A DNA stretch of 64,000 bases from positions 186,001-250,000 of the forward strand of contig JAUSLJ010000033.1 of NCBI GenBank assembly GCA_030646715.1, in the 5' to 3' direction. Within the stretch, counting starts at the first letter, position 1. Every line of letters begins with the position of its first letter. This DNA is from Agitococcus sp. (GTDB taxonomy: Bacteria > Pseudomonadota > Gammaproteobacteria > Pseudomonadales > Moraxellaceae). The notes under the pieces were generated by a model. The model did no database searches and was not told the origin of the DNA. It saw only the letters and a list, made by a program, of their open reading frames with translations. The translations under genes and the position numbers were made by a program. Of the stretch, positions 37,481-46,135 are shown one piece after another.

Positions 37481-37990
37481 TTAACTGAAAAGCGGTTGTT
37501 GTTGTCGTTGATGGTTCAGTGTAGCAGGAGCAACCCCAAAATCAGTAGGTACAACGATGCCTTGTAAACGAAGTAACAGCGCAATTAAGGCAAAATGATG
37601 AACGGCATGACTGGTCACAAACAACAACTCTCGTTTGAGGCTAGAGTTCATTTCATCTACTTGTTGCGCATGAGGCGAGATTTCGGAACGTACACGGACG
37701 GGTTGGTCTATTAACGTCGGCAACATCGCCAAAATACGTTGAATTTCTGTCAAAGCCAGTATTTTGCTGCTTTCAACAGGGTTGTCACGGCGGCGATGAT
37801 CGTAATCAATTAAGCCCTGTTGATGGCCGTATAAGGCATGATAATGGTCAAGCACATGACGTAAATGTTGACCAATAGAACCAGACGCAAAGGCTTGCAT
37901 CGGCTGCACATAATCCATTTCATCAAGCTCACTCATGAGTGTCGCCGCTTGCTCAAGCAGCGCGTGGTTTGCTTGTATCAACATCAACAT
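37481..37990 (-). CDS. DinB-like four-helix protein
   Basis: 169 residues from the ATG at 37990; a second in-frame ATG lies at 37984. The DinB/YfiT fold is suggested by GSIGQHLRHVLDHYHALYG near the start and FVTSHAVHHFALIALLL near the end, giving the three-histidine metal site typical of this superfamily. Such proteins include thiol-dependent transferases. It overlaps the acyltransferase gene by 38 bp and is the last of four tightly packed genes. Confidence 0.75.
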   Translation of the reverse strand: MLMLIQANHALLEQAATLMSELDEMDYVQPMQAFASGSIGQHLRHVLDHYHALYGHQQGLIDYDHRRRDNPVESSKILALTEIQRILAMLPTLIDQPVRVRSEISPHAQQVDEMNSSLKRELLFVTSHAVHHFALIALLLRLQGIVVPTDFGVAPATLNHQRQQQPLFS

Positions 37991-38903
37991 GATGTGTTCC
38001 TGTCCTGTATAAAAATTCGTGAGCTTCTTGAGTGCCCATATAACGTGAAAGTGTGTTCGGCTCAACACGGTCAAGATCAACCAGCACTAAGCCATCCAAG
38101 GTGTTATTAAAATTAGGGTCAAGTGAAAACGATAATAAGCGGCCATTTAAGTTTAAGTATTGGCGCAATAATACGGGCATCCGTACATCGGGCATATTGG
38201 CCTGTAATACGCTTTCCAACGCTGTCGCATTAGCCAAACCCGCGAGCATATCAGGGCTAAAGTGACTGTCAGGCAAGGGGTTACGTGCGCTAATCTGTGC
38301 CGCTAACTCAGGTTCGCCGTGCAGTTTCAGTAGCGTTTCGGCCAATAACTGCCGAAATAACGGAGGAATATCGGCACTGATACTGACAGGGCCAAATAAA
38401 CGACGATAGGTTGGATTTAAATAAGCAGTGGTTGAAATGCCACGCCATAACAACAGCAAAGGTACAAAGCTACGTTGATCTTCGACACGAACAAAAGAAC
38501 GACCTAATTCTATACAAGGTTGTAATTGTTCAATAAACGCGGGCGTGTAATCAAACAGTTGATAGGTATAAAAACCCGTCAGACCATGCTCTGGCATAAT
38601 GTCGTCACTAAAACCCAGACGATAAGCACCAATCACCGCATGACGTTGTTTATGCCAAATAAATAAGTGCTGGTAATAAGTATCAAAGCCATCTAAATCA
38701 ATCGCTTGTCCCGTGCCTTCACCCGCGGCGCGAAAGGATATTTCGCGCAAGCGGCCAATTTCTTGCAAAATAGACGGGATGTTCGCCGCAGGAGCGAGCC
38801 ATACTTCATAGTCTTTATGCGTCAGAATACGAGCCGACGCAGGCAATTGCGCCAAGTCAGCGTCTAGTGCAGAGATAGGAATCGCGTCGATAATGGGCAG
38901 CAT
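37953..38903 (-). CDS. OlsB/hemolysin-like N-acyltransferase (GNAT fold)
   Basis: 316 residues. The central region LREISFRAAGEGTG, DLDGFDTYYQHLFIWHKQ, VIGAYRLG and ELGRSFVR matches the acyltransferase family of OlsB, which links a 3-hydroxyacyl chain from ACP to the amino group of ornithine. The C-terminal part (LLRQYLNLNGRLLSFSLDPNFN) resembles the extended family members. It lies 15 bp downstream of an ATP-grasp ligase and overlaps a DinB-like gene. An amino-acid lipid or acylated peptide product is inferred, not shown. Confidence 0.78.
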   Translation of the reverse strand: MLPIIDAIPISALDADLAQLPASARILTHKDYEVWLAPAANIPSILQEIGRLREISFRAAGEGTGQAIDLDGFDTYYQHLFIWHKQRHAVIGAYRLGFSDDIMPEHGLTGFYTYQLFDYTPAFIEQLQPCIELGRSFVRVEDQRSFVPLLLLWRGISTTAYLNPTYRRLFGPVSISADIPPLFRQLLAETLLKLHGEPELAAQISARNPLPDSHFSPDMLAGLANATALESVLQANMPDVRMPVLLRQYLNLNGRLLSFSLDPNFNNTLDGLVLVDLDRVEPNTLSRYMGTQEAHEFLYRTGTHHVDVDTSKPRAA

Positions 38904-38918
38904 GGTTGCTATATTCTC

Positions 38919-40013
38919 TTAGTCCGTTGCGGGATAATGACTGACGAGTTGACGTTCTTGCCACCACGCTTTGAGTAAATCAATGACCGATGGTGGTTGA
39001 TGACCTTGTTGTCGTAATTGGTCGCCAATAACAAACAAGGTGCGATATTGCAGAAACAAAGCATCGTAAACTTCGTGCAAGCGTGTACTGGGATCCCAAA
39101 TATGGGTTGCTTCACTGGCTGCGCCATTAATTTCGATAATGTCAAAGTTTTCACCACGCATTAATGCGTCAATATCACTAAAACGTACATCTAAACGGCC
39201 ATAATAAAAACCATCAACATCGGCTAAGACCATATCTAAAGCACGAGTGAGCGCGGGGGTGATGTGAGCGTTACCATTGCGAAATAAACTGCCTCGACAA
39301 TGATTCCCCGCAAAGGCCAGTTGTAGTTGTTCACCGATTGGTAACACTTCATGTAAACGTTCGTGTAAACGTGGAAAATAAACGTCAGTTAGTTGTGCCG
39401 CCCGTTGATCTTGCAAAATCAATTCTCGTACGGTGTGCTGACCATTACCAACAATAAACGGTTGATACTTCAAGGTAATCGAAATGATTTTGCCTTGTTG
39501 CTCGTTGGGTAAGCGAATATAAAAAATGCCTACTTCGGGTTGATACGCTGACAAATGCTGCAAAATAAACGAATGACCATTGGGGAAAGCGCGAATATAG
39601 TCGGCTAAACGCTGTGCGTCATTGACTTTCCATACTCCTGCACCACGACAACCTTGGTCGGGTTTAGCAACAATCGGAAAGTGAATGTTTGCCTGTTGCA
39701 AAGTATTTAATGCGGCATTGACTTGTGCTTCAATCGTGTCAGTCTTTTTTTTGCAGACTACCCACGGAGCGATAAAGGTGCGCGCATAATCACCCGCCAA
39801 ACCTAAAATTCCCGACTTCGATTCACCCACCATACCTGCTAAGGGAATCGTCGGATTGGCAATTAACGGTAAACTGAAACTGCGATATTTCAGTGATAGC
39901 CCAAGCCATTGCGCAACCACAGGCAAGTAAATAATCTGGCTAGGCCAAAACTCAAAAAAACTGGTGATTTGTGGACGATGCTCTAACGGAGGCATACCCT
40001 GATAATTAGTCAT
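38919..40013 (-). CDS. ATP-grasp ligase of unknown substrate
   Basis: 364 residues. The ATP-grasp core has FPIVAKPDQGCRGAGVW near 112-128, a GHSFILQHL segment, and the C-terminal metal site RLDVRFSD followed by FDIIEINGAAS. The fold ligates a carboxylate to an amine through an acyl phosphate. Its start overlaps the DedA stop. The N-terminal 90 residues (ITSFFEFWPSQIIYLPVV) are family specific. The neighbouring acyltransferase hints at an aminoacylated lipid or peptide. Confidence 0.82.
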   Translation of the reverse strand: MTNYQGMPPLEHRPQITSFFEFWPSQIIYLPVVAQWLGLSLKYRSFSLPLIANPTIPLAGMVGESKSGILGLAGDYARTFIAPWVVCKKKTDTIEAQVNAALNTLQQANIHFPIVAKPDQGCRGAGVWKVNDAQRLADYIRAFPNGHSFILQHLSAYQPEVGIFYIRLPNEQQGKIISITLKYQPFIVGNGQHTVRELILQDQRAAQLTDVYFPRLHERLHEVLPIGEQLQLAFAGNHCRGSLFRNGNAHITPALTRALDMVLADVDGFYYGRLDVRFSDIDALMRGENFDIIEINGAASEATHIWDPSTRLHEVYDALFLQYRTLFVIGDQLRQQGHQPPSVIDLLKAWWQERQLVSHYPATD

Positions 40014-40563
40014 GACTCACTAATTCCTTGCGTAAAAAAGACGGTTTCCAACGTAAGCGCATCCACACGATTAAGCCAACGACGACAGGAATCACCAGCC
40101 AGTTGGTATGGGTTAAGGCTTTAGCCGTCTGTTCGCCACTCCAATAAACAAGACTAAAGATCACCAACGTCCACACTAAACCCGACCAAAAAATAATTTG
40201 GCTAAAGCGAAAAAACGGCATTTGGCTGAGACCGCATAAACTATAAGCAGGGGTGCGTAAACCAGGGGTGAAACGACATAAAATCAATTCTTTAGTCGTG
40301 GGCATCGGAAAGTCGGTTTTCCAACCTGCAACAGGTTTTCGAAGTAAACGAGCAATAAAATACACGCCTAAATCACCTGTGAAAATGCCAACAAAAGCTG
40401 CTGTCCAACCCACGATAGGTGATAAAACACCACCAATCGCTAATACCGCAGCCAGTATTAAGGCGACGTCTTCTAAGAGATAGCTTAATAGCACGACACC
40501 ACAGAACGCACCGATTGCGCCGTGACTACTGATATCGCTGATAAGACTTGAGGCGGTATACAT
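40006..40563 (-). CDS. DedA/VTT-domain membrane protein
   Basis: 185 residues with four to five hydrophobic segments. The VTT features FVGIFTGDLGVYFIARLL and FTPGLRTPAYSLCGLSQMPFFRF are present. DedA proteins are inner-membrane carriers, several of which flip phospholipids or undecaprenyl phosphate. As first gene of the DedA, ATP-grasp, acyltransferase, DinB-like unit it may move the product or its lipid precursor. Confidence 0.85.
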   Translation of the reverse strand: MYTASSLISDISSHGAIGAFCGVVLLSYLLEDVALILAAVLAIGGVLSPIVGWTAAFVGIFTGDLGVYFIARLLRKPVAGWKTDFPMPTTKELILCRFTPGLRTPAYSLCGLSQMPFFRFSQIIFWSGLVWTLVIFSLVYWSGEQTAKALTHTNWLVIPVVVGLIVWMRLRWKPSFLRKELVSHD

Positions 40564-40640
40564 GAGTTAAGCAACCAAATTTAATAATTTAAGCATGACG
40601 TATTTCATCTAAGTACCTAAGCGAAAGTTTGTTTGTGTTT

Positions 40641-40712
40641 TCCATTCGCACTGAGCTTGTCGAAGGCTGGTTCGATTCTTCGGCTAGCTCAGAATCACCA
40701 CGAACGGTGAAA
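40641..40712. repeat. dispersed palindrome (family C) in a 381-bp gap
   Basis: Inverted-orientation copy of the 37367 element (GGTTCGATTCTTCGG, AGCTCAGAATCACCA, CGAACGGTGAAA). The rest of the gap 40564-40944 holds no credible gene, only the terminator at 40867. Confidence 0.7.
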
Positions 40713-40866
40713 CTTTTGCGTATGTACTTACATGAGTGCATTTTGCGAATATAAAACCGCCAAGAGTCGCTGAAATGTGCGCAAATATGCGATTACACCG
40801 TAAGTGGGATAGTATGGGTAATTTTAGTTAGAGTCGGTGCGGTAGCGATTGTTACAGAGTGCCAAA

Positions 40867-40896
40867 AAAAATAGGACCGTTATCAGTCCTATTTTT
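40867..40896 (-). terminator. strong terminator after the TerB-like gene
   Basis: 11-bp perfect stem AAAAATAGGAC/GTCCTATTTTT with an 8-nt loop; the minus strand then runs into a T8 tract. Confidence 0.88.
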
Positions 40897-40944
40897 ATCA
40901 TATGGGCTTTAGTGGTTTTTATGTTGCTTTGTTATATGTCGTTT

Positions 40945-41400
40945 TTATAAATCAAACTCAGCTTCATTAATGCCCAGCTCTCGGCAGATAGTGACAATTG
41001 CTTTTTTCTCGTTATTGTCAAAATTGCCATCAGCAGCACCAATCACGCAGCAAACGCGAATCATTAAACGTGCTGCATCGGTATTGCTTTTGAGTTTGGC
41101 AATGATTTTCAAGGCTTCGGCTTTGCCAATGTCATAGTCAAAGTCAAACTTGGAAGAAATTTTATTAAACGATTCAATAACATCACCCGAATCAAATACT
41201 TTTAATTCATCGGAGTTGCTGATAAAAGCGAGCATTTTGCGTTTTTCGTCAGGACTAATAGAGCCGTCACTGGTGGCGACTAAGGCACATCCTGCAATAA
41301 CAGCGTTCAAAAAATCTTTATTCTTAAATTTAGTCACTTCATTGGATAGTTTGTTACTAACATCTTTACTCATTTGTTTGATGGAATCGAAAAAACCCAT
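40945..41400 (-). CDS. TerB-family tellurite-resistance-like protein
   Basis: 151 residues, helical. Two acidic repeats, ALVATSDGSISPDEKRKM and CVIGAADGNFDNNEKKAI, are the paired TerB metal-binding motifs. It is soluble and monocistronic, with its own terminator. TerB proteins bind Ca or other divalent ions and are tied to stress and phage-defence ter systems, but no other ter gene is visible. Confidence 0.85.
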   Translation of the reverse strand: MGFFDSIKQMSKDVSNKLSNEVTKFKNKDFLNAVIAGCALVATSDGSISPDEKRKMLAFISNSDELKVFDSGDVIESFNKISSKFDFDYDIGKAEALKIIAKLKSNTDAARLMIRVCCVIGAADGNFDNNEKKAIVTICRELGINEAEFDL

Positions 41401-41569
41401 GATAACTCTCCTGATATGATGTAATGAAAACCGTGCTAATCGTTAGCAAGTTTTAACGTCTTTGGCGCGGTCTGCGACAAAACAGAGGCCATTGATAGCA
41501 GATGCACTTGTCGTTATCAAGACCGCTATCGTTAATGGTTTTTAAGCTATTGGGGCGAACAGAGTTAGA

Positions 41570-42334
41570 CTACATCTCGCGCATGACAATCCCTTGCGCT
41601 GACAAAAATGCTTTGGCTTGTGGAATAGTGTATTCGCCAAAATGGAAAATACTGGCCGCTAAAACGGCATCGGCACGACCTTGCAAAATACCATCGGCGA
41701 GGTGTTGTAAATTACCCACGCCACCCGAAGCAATCACAGGCACATTCACCGCATCACTGACGGCACGAACAACACCTAAGTCATAACCATTTTTTGTGCC
41801 ATCGGCATCCATACTGGTGAGCAAGATTTCGCCTGCACCGTATTCCGCCATTTTGATCGCCCATGCCACCGCATCAATGCCCGTATCTTTGCGGCCACCG
41901 TGAGTGAAAATATCCCAACGACCAACACCCACACGCTTCGCATCAATCGCAACAACAATACATTGAGAGCCAAAACGCTGCGAGGCTTCTTGGACAAACT
42001 CAGGATTAGTGACTGCCGCTGAGTTAATACTGACTTTGTCTGCACCTGCATTTAACAAGTTACGAATGTCTTCTAGTTTACGAATACCACCACCAACCGT
42101 TAACGGTACAAACACTTGCGAAGCCATGCGTTCAACCGTTTTTAAGGTGGTATCACGGCCTTCGTGACTGGCGGTAATGTCTAAAAAGGTGATTTCATCT
42201 GCGCCTTGTTCGTCGTAACGTTTGGCAACTTCAACAGGGTCGCCTGCATCACGAATATCTAAAAACTGCACACCTTTAACCACACGGCCTTTATCAACAT
42301 CTAAACAGGGAATAATACGTTTTGCGAGAGTCAT
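41570..42334 (-). CDS. hisF: imidazole glycerol phosphate synthase, cyclase subunit
   Basis: 254 residues. The TIM barrel has [16 protein letters not shown], catalytic Asp in the same segment, and [38 protein letters not shown] and IASGGVGN. It forms IGP and AICAR with HisH. The ATG at 42334 is used; the frame runs to a TTG inside a family A repeat. It is the last gene of the hisBHAF group and is separated from hisA by that repeat. Confidence 0.96.
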   Translation of the reverse strand: MTLAKRIIPCLDVDKGRVVKGVQFLDIRDAGDPVEVAKRYDEQGADEITFLDITASHEGRDTTLKTVERMASQVFVPLTVGGGIRKLEDIRNLLNAGADKVSINSAAVTNPEFVQEASQRFGSQCIVVAIDAKRVGVGRWDIFTHGGRKDTGIDAVAWAIKMAEYGAGEILLTSMDADGTKNGYDLGVVRAVSDAVNVPVIASGGVGNLQHLADGILQGRADAVLAASIFHFGEYTIPQAKAFLSAQGIVMREM

Positions 42335-42348
42335 GGTCACACCAGTCA

Positions 42349-42382
42349 ATTCCCCCTTTTTAAAAGGGGGTTAGGGGGATTT
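42349..42382. repeat. family A repeat between hisA and hisF
   Basis: TTCCCCCTTTTTAAAAGGGGG followed by TTAGGGGGATTTA. Its right end supplies part of the hisA stop codon. The hairpin lies inside the his operon and could lower hisF expression. Confidence 0.7.
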
Positions 42383-43109
42383 AAGCATCAGCCAAGTGTT
42401 GCGCTTCAGCAAGATTTAGCGTGCCTTCATAAATCGCCCGTCCTGTAATCGCGCCAATTACGCCATCATTCAACACGGTTTTCAGACGGGTAATATCGTC
42501 TAAGTTAGTGACACCGCCCGAAGCAATTACTGGTAAACCACAGGCACGAGCCAGAGCTGCCGTTGCAGGTACGTTGACACCCTGCATCATGCCGTCACGG
42601 GCAATGTCGGTATAGACAATTGCGCTGACACCCGCTTGAGCAAATTGTTTGGCTAAATCTTCTGCTTTGACTTGTGATACTTCAGCCCAACCGTCAGTAG
42701 CAACCCAACCGTCTTTGGCATCAATACCGACGATGATTTTATTGGGAAATTGTTTGCAGGCATCAATGACAAATTGTGGGTCTTTAACGGCTTTTGTACC
42801 AATAATGACCCAAGATACGCCCGCATCAACATAGGCTTGAATGGTGGCCAATGAACGAATGCCGCCGCCAATTTGAATCGGTAAATCAGGATATTTTGCG
42901 GCAATGGCGCGAACAATGTCGCCATGAATCGGTTCGCCTGCAAATGCACCGTTTAAATCGACTAAATGCAAACGACGTGCGCCTTGCTCGACCCAATGGC
43001 TGGCCATACCGACAGGGTCATCGGAAAATACGGTATCGTCTTCCATGCGGCCTTGTTGTAGGCGTACACATTTGCCGTCTTTGAGGTCAATAGCGGGGAT
43101 GATTAGCAT
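42381..43109 (-). CDS. hisA: ProFAR isomerase
   Basis: 242 residues of the paralogous TIM barrel. The start [18 protein letters not shown] (catalytic Asp), [28 protein letters not shown] (second catalytic Asp) and VIASGGV are intact. It carries out the Amadori rearrangement before the HisFH step. Confidence 0.97.
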   Translation of the reverse strand: MLIIPAIDLKDGKCVRLQQGRMEDDTVFSDDPVGMASHWVEQGARRLHLVDLNGAFAGEPIHGDIVRAIAAKYPDLPIQIGGGIRSLATIQAYVDAGVSWVIIGTKAVKDPQFVIDACKQFPNKIIVGIDAKDGWVATDGWAEVSQVKAEDLAKQFAQAGVSAIVYTDIARDGMMQGVNVPATAALARACGLPVIASGGVTNLDDITRLKTVLNDGVIGAITGRAIYEGTLNLAEAQHLADA

Positions 43110-43169
43110 AAGTATCTCTAAAATAGAAAATAACGTATTGGGTTAAAATATGTTGGAGTGGCTTATCGA

Positions 43170-43254
43170 AACCCTCACTCTAACTCTCTCCCAGTGGGAG
43201 AGAGGACTAAATGCCTACTCCCTCTCCCTGAGGGAGAGGGCTGGGGTGAGGGTT
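43170..43254. repeat. palindromic element between hisH and hisA (family D)
   Basis: Terminal 9-bp inverted repeats AACCCTCAC/GTGAGGGTT enclose two hairpins, CTCTCCC/GGGAGAG and CCCTCTCCC/GGGAGAGGG. Elements of this kind are widespread in Gram-negative genomes. It sits inside the his operon. Confidence 0.75.
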
Positions 43255-43260
43255 AAGGCT

Positions 43261-43893
43261 TTAAATCGTCCACTCAACAAAATTTTTTAACAGTTGCAAA
43301 CCCATCTTTTGGCTTTTTTCAGGGTGAAACTGTACGGCAAATAAATTGTCGTGGGCGATGGCGGTGGTAAAGTCCAAGCCGTAATGGGTTCGGCCTGCAA
43401 TCAATAGGCTATCTGCAACATCGACATAATAACTATGAACAAAATAAAAGCGGCTATTTTGCGGAATGTCGCGCCATAAAGCATGGTCAACCATGTGCTG
43501 TACTTCGTTCCAGCCCATGTGCGGCACTTTTAAACGTTCGCCATGCTCAACGAGTTCATTGCCAAAAAATTTCACGTTACCTGCAAACATCCCCAAGCAA
43601 TCCACGCCGCCATTTTCTTCGGAATGGTTCATTAACGCTTGCATCCCAACGCAAATTGCCAGTATAGGTTTTTGTTTAGCGGCTTCACGCACTTCTTCAT
43701 CCACACCAACGGCTTTCATACCTGCGATACAATCACGCATTGCGCCAACGCCCGGAAAAACCACGCGGTCAGCCGAGCGCACGAGGGCAGGGTCATGCGT
43801 GACGATAACCTTCGTTGCGCCTACATGCTCTAAGGCTTTGGCGACGGAGTGTAAATTCCCCATGCCATAATCTAACACAGCAACAGTGGTCAT
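43261..43893 (-). CDS. hisH: imidazole glycerol phosphate synthase, glutaminase subunit
   Basis: 210 residues of class I glutamine amidotransferase. YGMGNLHSV opens the domain. The nucleophile Cys is in ICVGMQ, and the His-Glu pair in VQFHPEKS. It supplies ammonia to HisF. It starts 1 bp after the hisB stop. Confidence 0.97.
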   Translation of the reverse strand: MTTVAVLDYGMGNLHSVAKALEHVGATKVIVTHDPALVRSADRVVFPGVGAMRDCIAGMKAVGVDEEVREAAKQKPILAICVGMQALMNHSEENGGVDCLGMFAGNVKFFGNELVEHGERLKVPHMGWNEVQHMVDHALWRDIPQNSRFYFVHSYYVDVADSLLIAGRTHYGLDFTTAIAHDNLFAVQFHPEKSQKMGLQLLKNFVEWTI

Positions 43894-43894
43894 A

Positions 43895-44488
43895 TTATAG
43901 GCTGCCTTTGGTGGAGGGCATTTGTCCAGCCATGCGTGGGTCTAACTCAGTTGCCATGCGTAAGGCGCGGGCAAAAGCCTTAAAAATACTTTCGATTTGA
44001 TGATGGGTGTTACGGCCGCGCAAGTTATCAATATGAACCGTGATATTGGCGTGATTAACAAAACCTTGAAAGAATTCATAAAACAAATCAACGTCAAAAC
44101 CGCCCACACTGCTGCGAGTAAACTCGACATTAAAATCTAAATGAGGGCGACCTGAAATATCAATGACCACACGCGACAAAGCTTCATCTAAAGGCACATA
44201 AGAATTGCCCACCCGACGAATGCCTTTTTTGTCACCAATAGCTTGGGCAAAAGCTTGACCGAGCGTAATACCACAATCTTCGGCACTATGATGGTCATCT
44301 ATCTCGACATCACCTGTACAAGTGATGTTAATATCAATCAAACCATGACGCACAATTTGGTCGAGCATGTGGTCAATAAAGGGCATTCCTGTATTGAGTT
44401 GCCCTTGACCTGTCCCGTCTAGGTTAATACTGGCGGTAATTTGCGTCTCTTTGGTATTGCGAACCACGTCGGCACGGCGCGTCGTCAT
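43895..44488 (-). CDS. hisB: imidazoleglycerol-phosphate dehydratase (monofunctional)
   Basis: 197 residues. Metal-binding motifs are [39 protein letters not shown] and [14 protein letters not shown]. It lacks the phosphatase domain found in enteric HisB, as in Pseudomonas. It is first of the hisBHAF group. Confidence 0.97.
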   Translation of the reverse strand: MTTRRADVVRNTKETQITASINLDGTGQGQLNTGMPFIDHMLDQIVRHGLIDINITCTGDVEIDDHHSAEDCGITLGQAFAQAIGDKKGIRRVGNSYVPLDEALSRVVIDISGRPHLDFNVEFTRSSVGGFDVDLFYEFFQGFVNHANITVHIDNLRGRNTHHQIESIFKAFARALRMATELDPRMAGQMPSTKGSL

Positions 44489-44577
44489 GCTTTTTGCCTT
44501 TGCTAAACAATAAAAGCCGATTATAACGCGCTTCGATGAATGATGTTAAATCAGAGTTTTAATAATACGAGGTTTTT

Positions 44578-44982
44578 ATGCCTGTTATAGTCACCAGTGA
44601 GCAACAATTAAGTTCAGAATTACAACAAAGTTTAGTGAAGCTATACGATAGCAGTCCAGAATTTAGTCACGGCACTGAGGCTTTAGAAAAAGGCCAAGAT
44701 GTTTTGGCTTCTCATGGTGCGTGGTATGTCGGTTGGTTTAATGGTAAGGCAGTTGCGGCAATTATGGCCAGCCCCAGTACTGATAGCCGTTTATTGCATA
44801 ATATTGTCGTGCATCCTGCCAATCGCGGGCGTGGTATTGCCGATAGATTGATGGCGGAAGCCTGTCGTTTAGAGCGAGAGCAGGGTAACAGCCATTTTAT
44901 TGCGGGGTGTACGGCCATTGCGCGCTTGTTGAAGATGGATGCGGCGCGACAAAGTAAGTTGCAAAATGGCTTGACCAGTTAG
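44578..44982 (+). CDS. small GNAT acetyltransferase
   Basis: 134 residues. The acetyl-CoA loop is VVHPANRGRGIADRLM. Length and the SLVKLYDSSPEF opening are somewhat like PanZ/PanM, the activator of PanD cleavage, but the match is too weak to name it. Its last bases overlap the promoter of tRNA-Phe. Confidence 0.75.
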   Translation: MPVIVTSEQQLSSELQQSLVKLYDSSPEFSHGTEALEKGQDVLASHGAWYVGWFNGKAVAAIMASPSTDSRLLHNIVVHPANRGRGIADRLMAEACRLEREQGNSHFIAGCTAIARLLKMDAARQSKLQNGLTS

Positions 44983-44999
44983 TTTTTTTACGCTTTAAT
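44971..44999 (+). promoter_or_regulatory. sigma70 promoter of tRNA-Phe
   Basis: TTGACC (44971-44976), 17-bp spacer, TTTAAT (44994-44999), 15 bp before the tRNA 5' end. The -35 box lies within the end of the preceding GNAT gene. Confidence 0.7.
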
Positions 45000-45014
45000 A
45001 TGCGCCTCTTACGT

Positions 45015-45090
45015 GGCCCGGTAGCTCAGTCGGTAGAGCAGCGGATTGAAAATCCGCGTGTCACCAGTTCGATTCTGGTCCAGGCCACCA
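45015..45090 (+). tRNA. tRNA-Phe (GAA), 3' half is the prophage attachment site
   Basis: 76 nt with encoded CCA. The D-stem GCTC/GAGC, anticodon stem GCGGA/TCCGC with GAA at 45048-45050, and T-stem ACCAG/CTGGT all pair. The acceptor stem GGCCCGG/CCAGGCC has one C-A mismatch at the fifth pair (45019 with 45082). The sequence from position 33 to the end is duplicated at 55738-55783. Confidence 0.95.
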
Positions 45091-45092
45091 TA
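45047..45092. other. attL of the prophage (within tRNA-Phe)
   Basis: 46-bp block, identical except for one base (C at 45081, T at 55772) to 55738-55783. It spans the anticodon loop to just past the CCA, the usual target of tyrosine integrases. Confidence 0.9.
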
Positions 45093-45107
45093 TAATGCTT
45101 TAATATC

Positions 45108-45133
45108 AAGGGTTTGCAGAAATGCAGACCCTT
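45108..45133 (+). terminator. terminator between tRNA-Phe and int
   Basis: 11-bp stem AAGGGTTTGCA/TGCAGACCCTT (one wobble) with a GAAA tetraloop and TTTATTT following. It ends the tRNA transcript and possibly the convergent integrase transcript. Confidence 0.82.
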
Positions 45134-45149
45134 TTTATTTGCGCCTTCT

Positions 45150-46133
45150 TCATAAAAATGACGACAAAGTGACGACGGGATTTAGCCGTGTAGCTTCTTG
45201 AAGGTGTTCAGGTGCTAGATGGCTATAGCGTAAAGTCATGGTTAAACTGGCGTGACCGAGTATTTTTTGCAGTGTTAGGATGTTTCCGCCATTCATCATA
45301 AAGTGACTGGCAAAGGAGTGGCGTAGGACATGAGTGAGTTGTCCATCGGGTAAAACAATACCTGATTTATTCACCGCACCACGGAAAACGCCAACACAAG
45401 GCGAAAATAATCGGCCCATCTTTTTAGATTTTAATTCCTCTTGTAAATCAGGTGTTATCGGTATCACCCGAACCTTACCGCTTTTTGTTCCTGAAAAAGT
45501 CACGCGACAATCTTGTATCTGTTCCGCTCTTAATTTTTCCGCTTCAGACCATCTAGCCCCAGTAGATAAACATAACAACGACACTTTGTAGGCATCGCCT
45601 GTTAAATGGGATAGCAAAAGACTGATTTGCTCGTGTGTTAAAAAAGATAACTCTCGCTCATCTAATTTTATTCGACGTACTGTTTTTAGTGGGTTAGGGC
45701 GGGTCCATTCACCTAGACGAATTAGCTCATTAAAAACAGCGCAAAGATAAGCTTGATAATGATTAAGCGTGTTTGCACTTGTGCCTTCTTTTAAGCGTGT
45801 TGCTCGGTAGTCTGTAAAAGAGGACGGCTTAAACATTGAGGCTATGGGATTGCCTAAAGCGTCTGCTAAAGTCAGTAAACAGGTTAAACGCCGCTGACCA
45901 TCTTTTAGGGTTGCGCCGTGATGGCTGAACCATAAATTGATTAAATCCACTAATCGTCGTTTATCAGCTTGATGAACAGATTCTAGAGCCTGCTCATTGT
46001 TGGTTAATAGCTTAGCCTCAAAACGCCTAGCCTTTTCTTTGGTAGGAAACTGTCGGCGAACCCGTTTACCGCCTCGACCGCCCAGCGTGAGATCCAACAG
46101 CCATGAGCCGTTATCTTGTTGAGTAATAGCCAT
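45150..46133 (-). CDS. int: tyrosine integrase of the prophage
   Basis: 327 residues. Catalytic residues of the tyrosine recombinase are all visible: Arg in TGARWSEA, Lys in TKSGKVR, HxxR in HVLRHSFA, His in LGHAS and Tyr in RYSHLAPEH. The N-terminal part (EKARRFEAKLL) is the arm-binding/core-binding region. It lies next to attL and would catalyse integration at tRNA-Phe. Its last codons are repeated at the other end of the prophage (55619-55642). It begins 2 bp from the rep stop. Confidence 0.95.
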   Translation of the reverse strand: MAITQQDNGSWLLDLTLGGRGGKRVRRQFPTKEKARRFEAKLLTNNEQALESVHQADKRRLVDLINLWFSHHGATLKDGQRRLTCLLTLADALGNPIASMFKPSSFTDYRATRLKEGTSANTLNHYQAYLCAVFNELIRLGEWTRPNPLKTVRRIKLDERELSFLTHEQISLLLSHLTGDAYKVSLLCLSTGARWSEAEKLRAEQIQDCRVTFSGTKSGKVRVIPITPDLQEELKSKKMGRLFSPCVGVFRGAVNKSGIVLPDGQLTHVLRHSFASHFMMNGGNILTLQKILGHASLTMTLRYSHLAPEHLQEATRLNPVVTLSSFL

Positions 46134-46135
46134 AA

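Noticed and set aside
40945-41400. Part of a ter defence operon
   Set aside because: Only a lone TerB-like gene with its own terminator; no terC/D/E/Z nearby.
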